The notes beneath the pieces were generated by a model that was not told the DNA's origin, ran no database searches, and saw nothing but the letters and a program-made list of their open reading frames with translations. Source: Oscillospiraceae bacterium (GTDB lineage Bacteria; Bacillota_A; Clostridia; Oscillospirales; WRJC01). From it: a stretch of DNA of 26,861 bases. The translations under genes and the position numbers were made by a program. The stretch lies in assembly GCA_009782405.1 (NCBI GenBank), contig WRJC01000039.1, forward strand, positions 1 to 26,861. Direction: 5' to 3'. Positions 23,066 to 26,861 of this stretch are shown in pieces (the first letter of the stretch is position 1; each line of letters opens with the position of its first letter).

Positions 23066-23569
23066 ATGATAAAACCTTGGCCAGCGCGCGACAAGGGAGC
23101 GTCACCGCAAAATATTGAGGAAATATACAGACAGCATTTTGATATGGTATATCGTATTAGCTTCTCATATCTTAAAAACTTGTCTGACGCAGAGGACTCA
23201 ACCGCAGATGTATTTGCAAAGCTAATGCAAAAAAATGTTACATTCCAAAGTGATGAACATGAAAAGGCATGGCTTATACGAACTGCAATAAACATCTGTA
23301 AAAATCACCTCAGTCATTGGTGGCGCAGCCGCGCTGATATAGACGATTACGAAAATTTGCATAGCGATGATGCATTCCATCTTGACGAAACTTTACAACT
23401 CGTTATGGAACTGCCTGTTCGCTATAAAGATGTGATTTATCTCTATTATTACGAGGGGTACACATCAAAAGAAATTGCGGAAATATTACAGAAGCCGCAT
23501 TCAACCATTCGCAACCACTTGCGCGAAGCAAGAATTAAACTGAGAGGAGTTTTAGAAAATGAAAAATGA
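23066..23569 (+). CDS. ECF-type RNA polymerase sigma factor
   Basis: 167 residues; ATG 23066 after AAAGGAGG. Region 2 is visible in IYRQHFDMVYRISFSYLKNL and the DAEDSTADVFAKLM helix, region 4 in VMELPVRYKDVIYLYYYEGY and the HTH helix HSTIRNHLREARIKLR. Regions 1 and 3 are absent, as in extracytoplasmic-function sigma factors. It redirects RNA polymerase to a small regulon under an envelope stress signal. The next gene overlaps it by 11 bases and codes for a membrane protein with a short cytosolic N-terminus, the usual position of an anti-sigma factor. Its target promoters are not known. Confidence 0.93.
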   Translation: MIKPWPARDKGASPQNIEEIYRQHFDMVYRISFSYLKNLSDAEDSTADVFAKLMQKNVTFQSDEHEKAWLIRTAINICKNHLSHWWRSRADIDDYENLHSDDAFHLDETLQLVMELPVRYKDVIYLYYYEGYTSKEIAEILQKPHSTIRNHLREARIKLRGVLENEK

Positions 23570-24441
23570 CAAGCTTGTCGATGCTTTTAATACTATCCAA
23601 CCAGACGACGAGGTTAAAAACCGTGTTTTTCACAAAGTAATGGCGAAGCAGCACAAGAAACGTCCCTTATTCAAAGCGGCTGCTTCGCTCGCGGCAGCGG
23701 CAGCGGTGATATGTTTGATTGTGTTTGGCAGTATGCTTATGCCGCCACATAACGAAAACATCTTTTCACTCAAAGCCTACGCTACGGAACAGCAGCCGGA
23801 CGGCTCTATCGCATTGCGAGAGGTAGACTTACTGAGCGGACAAACGCATTATTTGAGTACCTATAGCGACGGAAACGACTCTTGCGTCAGCGTCGATCTG
23901 AAATGCGATGGCGAAAACCTCGAGAGAGTGGATTTTTACATTGATGACGACTTTTTTAAGCTACAAAATTCCCCACTACCCATCCACCTAGAGAATGGCG
24001 AAATCGTTACAATGGAAGTTGTTCCGTCTACAGGTATAACTTTCCGTAAAGGTTCCGCCGACATTGATTTCACCCTCGCCATCGCGAACACTTCCAAAAT
24101 CCCGGGCACTTTAAAATTCCCGGACACTTTCAAACTCGAAGACGATTTTCCATTGTCTTTGGGAACGGAAATCTCTGGCGGGCGAAAAATTCCCTCAACG
24201 ATTACCATTCGGGCCGTTGCCACTTTTAACGATGGAAAAACACAGGAAGAGACGATTACATTCAATCTTCAATGAAAACGGCATCGCGAGATTCGGCTCG
24301 GCGTTGTATTCCGCTTCAACATGGGAAGATTATGGCGGTAGCGATGGATATATTTCGGTTTTAGAGAACAACGGCGATGGCACGTTTACTGGCAAAACCT
24401 ATAAAGTTCCAGGATGGTTAATTTTGGAAAACATGAAATAG
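23559..24441 (+). pseudogene. Anti-sigma-factor-like membrane protein, frameshifted near its end
   Basis: ATG 23559 follows GAGAGGAG and overlaps the sigma gene by 11 bases. About 40 cytosolic residues are followed by one membrane helix (SLAAAAAVICLIVFGSM) and an extracytoplasmic domain. The frame ends at 24275 (238 residues). A 7-base near-repeat, TTCAATC-TTCAATG (24261-24274), sits at this point. Removing one copy joins FNDGKTQEETITF to NENGIARFGSALYSASTWED, and the frame then runs without a break to TAG 24441, giving 291 residues. The extension looks genuinely coding (DGTFTGKTYKVPGWLILENM). The present form probably keeps the cytosolic and membrane parts and loses the last 55 residues. Its role as anti-sigma factor is inferred from position and topology. 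Confidence 0.7.
24261..24274 (+). repeat. 7-bp near-perfect tandem repeat causing a frameshift
   Basis: TTCAATC (24261-24267) and TTCAATG (24268-24274) differ at one base. One copy adds 7 bases, shifting the frame by one and creating the TGA at 24273-24275. Confidence 0.75.
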
Positions 24442-24455
24442 TAATGAGAGCCGAG

Positions 24456-24490
24456 AACCCCGGACGGAATGAAACCCGTCCGGGGTTTTT
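24456..24490 (+). terminator. Strong rho-independent terminator
   Basis: AACCCCGGACGG (24456-24467) pairs perfectly with CCGTCCGGGGTT (24476-24487), 12 bp with an 8-base loop, followed by T's. It lies 14 bases after the TAG at 24441, which supports the longer reading of the preceding gene. Between it and the next IS (24491-24591) I see no gene. Confidence 0.9.
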
Positions 24491-24591
24491 CGATGAAAAA
24501 AAGCAAGTCGAATTGTGTGCATATAATATTGGAATGGTTATGTCTGAGAGGATAATCTTTGGTAAACCTGTTGTTAGACAGTTTTTTCTGT

Positions 24592-24631
24592 TTTCAACCT
24601 AGAATTTCACGGCTCAAGTTAATGCTTAATT
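24592..24631 (+). repeat. Left inverted repeat of the IS4-like element
   Basis: Starts TTTCAACCTAG and ends TTAATGCTTAATT; 35 of 40 positions match the reverse complement of 26765-26804. Confidence 0.8.
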
Positions 24632-24889
24632 AAATTTCCATAATAATTTTAAACAAGCAGCTTAAAGCCATCTTTGTCAAGTGTGTCTACTGAAATATTT
24701 AGCTAATTAAGTATTAATAACCATTGTAATGCCTAAATATTCGATGTAATAATGAAATATGTGTTCTTCTGCAAATACAGCAATTCTCATGAACTTGTTA
24801 GCAAAACAAGCAAAAAGTTAGATTAGAATGAGCAAAATTAGCCTCATTTGCTATATGTTGTGTTTTTGAATATATTTTTGTAATATATC

Positions 24890-24918
24890 TTGATTTTTCT
24901 TTTAAAATATGATATAGT
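24890..24918 (+). promoter_or_regulatory. Transposase promoter with overlapping palindrome
   Basis: TTGATT (24890-24895), 17 bases, TATAGT (24913-24918). TGATAT-AGTC-ATATCA (24910-24925), a 6-bp perfect palindrome, covers the -10 and could be an operator for self-repression. Confidence 0.6.
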
Positions 24919-24960
24919 CATATCACGACACTGTTTATGCTTAATTAGGAGGTGCCTGAT

Positions 24961-26748
24961 ATGACTAAAACAAGGAAGCCACCAAATGATGTCATGGAAT
25001 ACTTCACAATGCCGCAGCTCCCAGCTCATCGACAGTTTATGGCTTTGTACAAGTTTTTTGCCGAAGGCATGTCGGCGGAGGAGGTGGCGCGACTGTTTGG
25101 CTATCAGACAACAGCGGTCTATAGCTTCGCCAGGAACTTCAAACAAAAACTTAAAGAGTGCCAGGAAAACGGCGACGACCCTTTCTTCCAGATCTTTCGG
25201 ACTGGGCCTAAGCAGGTGGATCGGGAAGGCGATGACGCGCAGCTTGTCATAGAGTACCGTAAGAGGATGCTAAGCATACCGGAGATCGAGATACTGATGG
25301 CCGGACTCGGTCGTACAATGTCTGCTGGGTTGATCGGCAAAATACTGCGCGAAAACGGGTTCACAAGGATGCCCAAAAGGGATCAGGCGACCAAGGATGA
25401 AACATACCGCAATAGCGGATTCGCCCAGTTGGCAGAAGCACCTGCATCAAAGTCTATCATGTTTGGCACAGAGGAGAGCTCAGTGCCTTCCAGAGGGGCA
25501 GGGCTGCTGTGCTTCCTGCCGATAATCAAGAAATACGGGGTTGACAGGGCAATAGAGGAATCATTATACCCGGGGACAACTAAAATACCCAAATTAAACG
25601 CCATTTTATGTTTTTTGGCGCTAAAGTTGTCGAGCTTCGAGCGGTACGGCCATGACGACGCCTGGTGCATGGACAGAGGGCTTGGTATGTTTGCCGGATT
25701 GAATGTGCTGCCGAAAACAACATGGTTCAGCATCTATTCGGACAAAACCACCCGGGACATGAATGTAGCGTTCCTAAAAGGGTGCAACCGGATATGGCGG
25801 GCGGCTGGGCTGCTTAAGGACACCGTCAACATGGATTTTGCAACAGTCCCTTATTGGGGTGATCCGGACAATTTTGAAAGGAACTGGTCGGGCAAGCGCC
25901 ATACCGCGCTCGAATCAATCGAAGCTGCCCTGGCGCACGACCCGGACACAGGCATTATATGTTATGGGGACACAACAGTCCTGCATGACAACCAAAATGA
26001 AGTTGTGCTGGAATTCCTTGATTTTTACCGTAGTGGGGAGCGGGAAAGCAAAAGCCTGAAATATTTGGTGTTCGACTCCAAATTCACCGTGCTGGAAAAC
26101 CTTGGCAAACTTGATGAAAAAGGCATAAAATTTATAACCATTCAGAAAAAAAGCAAAAATCAACAAATAAAGGCCGCTTCTATTCAGGGCTGGAAAACCG
26201 AACGTATAAGTTTAGCCAACCATAAAACGAGGGAAATTTGCTTTGCCGAAAGCGCGGTGACAAACTATCGGTATGGCAAAGGCAAGCAGTTAAGGCAAGT
26301 ATTTCTTAAAGGCAGCCATGTAAGGCATTCTTGCATCATCACAAATGACACTGAATTGAGCGGCGCACAGATCGTAAACAAATACGCACACCGCTGGCTT
26401 GTAGAAAACGAGATACAGGAACATGTTGATTTCTTCCACCTCAACCGCAATAGCTCTGGGATTGTGATAAAAGTGGATTTCGATCTCACAATGACTATCC
26501 TGGCCCATAACCTCTACCGCTTGCTTGCCAAAGAAACCCCCCGTTATCAGCATTGCACTGCGAAAAAAATCTTCCATTCGTTCACAGACTGTTTTGGTGA
26601 ATTCGACATTGGCAACGATGCTGTTGATGTGAAGCTTAACTTGAGGAGAGGTACCCAGCTACTTTTGGCAGCATTACCTAAAGACCAATTTTCATACCAA
26701 TGGATTGGCGGAAAGAAAATTAATTTCCAAGCCGGCAACCATTCGTGA
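24961..26748 (+). CDS. IS4-like DDE transposase
   Basis: 595 residues; ATG 24961 lies 8 bases after AGGAGG (24947-24952); GTG 24952 overlaps that site. The N-terminal region has an HTH-like segment (SAEEVARLFGYQTTAVYSFA) for end binding. The catalytic core shows IICYGDTTVLHDN with an Asp, and near the C-terminus YAHRWLVENEIQEHVDFFHL, the Y-x-x-RW-x-VE block with the catalytic Glu. A final conserved stretch (VDFDLTMTILAHNLYRLLA) fits this group. The frame is intact, so the element may be mobile. The precise IS family (IS4, IS1634 or unclassified) is not decided. Confidence 0.88.
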   Translation: MTKTRKPPNDVMEYFTMPQLPAHRQFMALYKFFAEGMSAEEVARLFGYQTTAVYSFARNFKQKLKECQENGDDPFFQIFRTGPKQVDREGDDAQLVIEYRKRMLSIPEIEILMAGLGRTMSAGLIGKILRENGFTRMPKRDQATKDETYRNSGFAQLAEAPASKSIMFGTEESSVPSRGAGLLCFLPIIKKYGVDRAIEESLYPGTTKIPKLNAILCFLALKLSSFERYGHDDAWCMDRGLGMFAGLNVLPKTTWFSIYSDKTTRDMNVAFLKGCNRIWRAAGLLKDTVNMDFATVPYWGDPDNFERNWSGKRHTALESIEAALAHDPDTGIICYGDTTVLHDNQNEVVLEFLDFYRSGERESKSLKYLVFDSKFTVLENLGKLDEKGIKFITIQKKSKNQQIKAASIQGWKTERISLANHKTREICFAESAVTNYRYGKGKQLRQVFLKGSHVRHSCIITNDTELSGAQIVNKYAHRWLVENEIQEHVDFFHLNRNSSGIVIKVDFDLTMTILAHNLYRLLAKETPRYQHCTAKKIFHSFTDCFGEFDIGNDAVDVKLNLRRGTQLLLAALPKDQFSYQWIGGKKINFQAGNHS

Positions 26749-26764
26749 TCTTACTCTTTTATTC

Positions 26765-26804
26765 AATTAAGCATTAACTATTGCCGTGAAAATCTAGGCT
26801 GAAA
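26765..26804 (-). repeat. Right inverted repeat of the IS4-like element
   Basis: Starts AATTAAGCATTAACT and ends CTAGGCTGAAA on the plus strand; partner of 24592-24631. The remaining 57 bases of the window (26805-26861) show nothing recognisable. Confidence 0.8.
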
Positions 26805-26861
26805 TATGTTGATCCATTTGGCTTATCTCCTATAGACGACCTAAAAAATATTGATATAAGT

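Larger units (their letters stand above)
24592..26804 (+). mobile_element. IS4-like insertion sequence with 40-bp inverted repeats
   Basis: 2213 bp. The left (24592-24631) and right (26765-26804) ends are inverted repeats matching at 35 of 40 positions, both with the inner block AGTTAATGCTTAATT. It contains one full transposase gene. A third copy of the inner block (TTTATGCTTAATT) lies at 24934-24946, directly before the transposase ribosome site. No matching target-site duplication is seen in the flanks. The stretch 24632-24889 is AT-rich and holds no gene. Confidence 0.8.

Overview
The window looks like a piece of an anaerobic Bacillota (Clostridia-like) chromosome. It has strong Shine-Dalgarno sites, sigma-A promoters with 17-bp spacers, a Clostridia-style smpB-ssrA pair and a vancomycin/bacitracin-type two-component/ABC locus. 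No species can be named from sequence alone.

Left part (1-9300) reads as backbone. A sialate O-acetylesterase-like gene runs off the left edge and is divergent from an alpha/beta-hydrolase; the two are driven by face-to-face promoters. A cadC-like ArsR repressor and a Zn/Cd/Pb P-type ATPase follow, with two related operators. Next come a cytosolic sulfatase and, in the opposite direction, a solute-binding lipoprotein plus a GH5-like glycosidase, which suggests use of host or plant glycans. smpB and tmRNA (tag ANNNKLAVAA) close the block.

Right part (9300-26861) is an accessory region. It holds truncated genes with a visible junction near 9593, an SDR epimerase, an IS1595-type element (11327-12329) and a striking cassette (12495-17827). 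The cassette has two tandem WYL regulators, a non-coding stretch that folds into five tandem RNA modules (14841-15225), a DUF2828/Ro60-like vWA protein interrupted by one amber codon, a 32-residue hydrophobic ORF and an RtcB RNA ligase. I read it as an RNA repair or RNA quality-control system with its own RNA array; this is the best candidate here for an undescribed system. Each of the five modules is closed by a different 8-bp stem, so pairing is kept while sequence changes. Four of the five carry CAGCAA two bases after the stem.

Downstream, an OmpR-type regulator, a short histidine kinase and an ABC ATPase/permease pair form an antimicrobial-peptide-type resistance locus. Three regulator sites spaced exactly 32 bp apart precede the ABC genes. 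An ECF sigma factor and a membrane-anchored partner follow; the partner is cut short by a 7-bp near-perfect tandem duplication. A second insertion sequence with 40-bp inverted repeats (24592-26804) ends the window.
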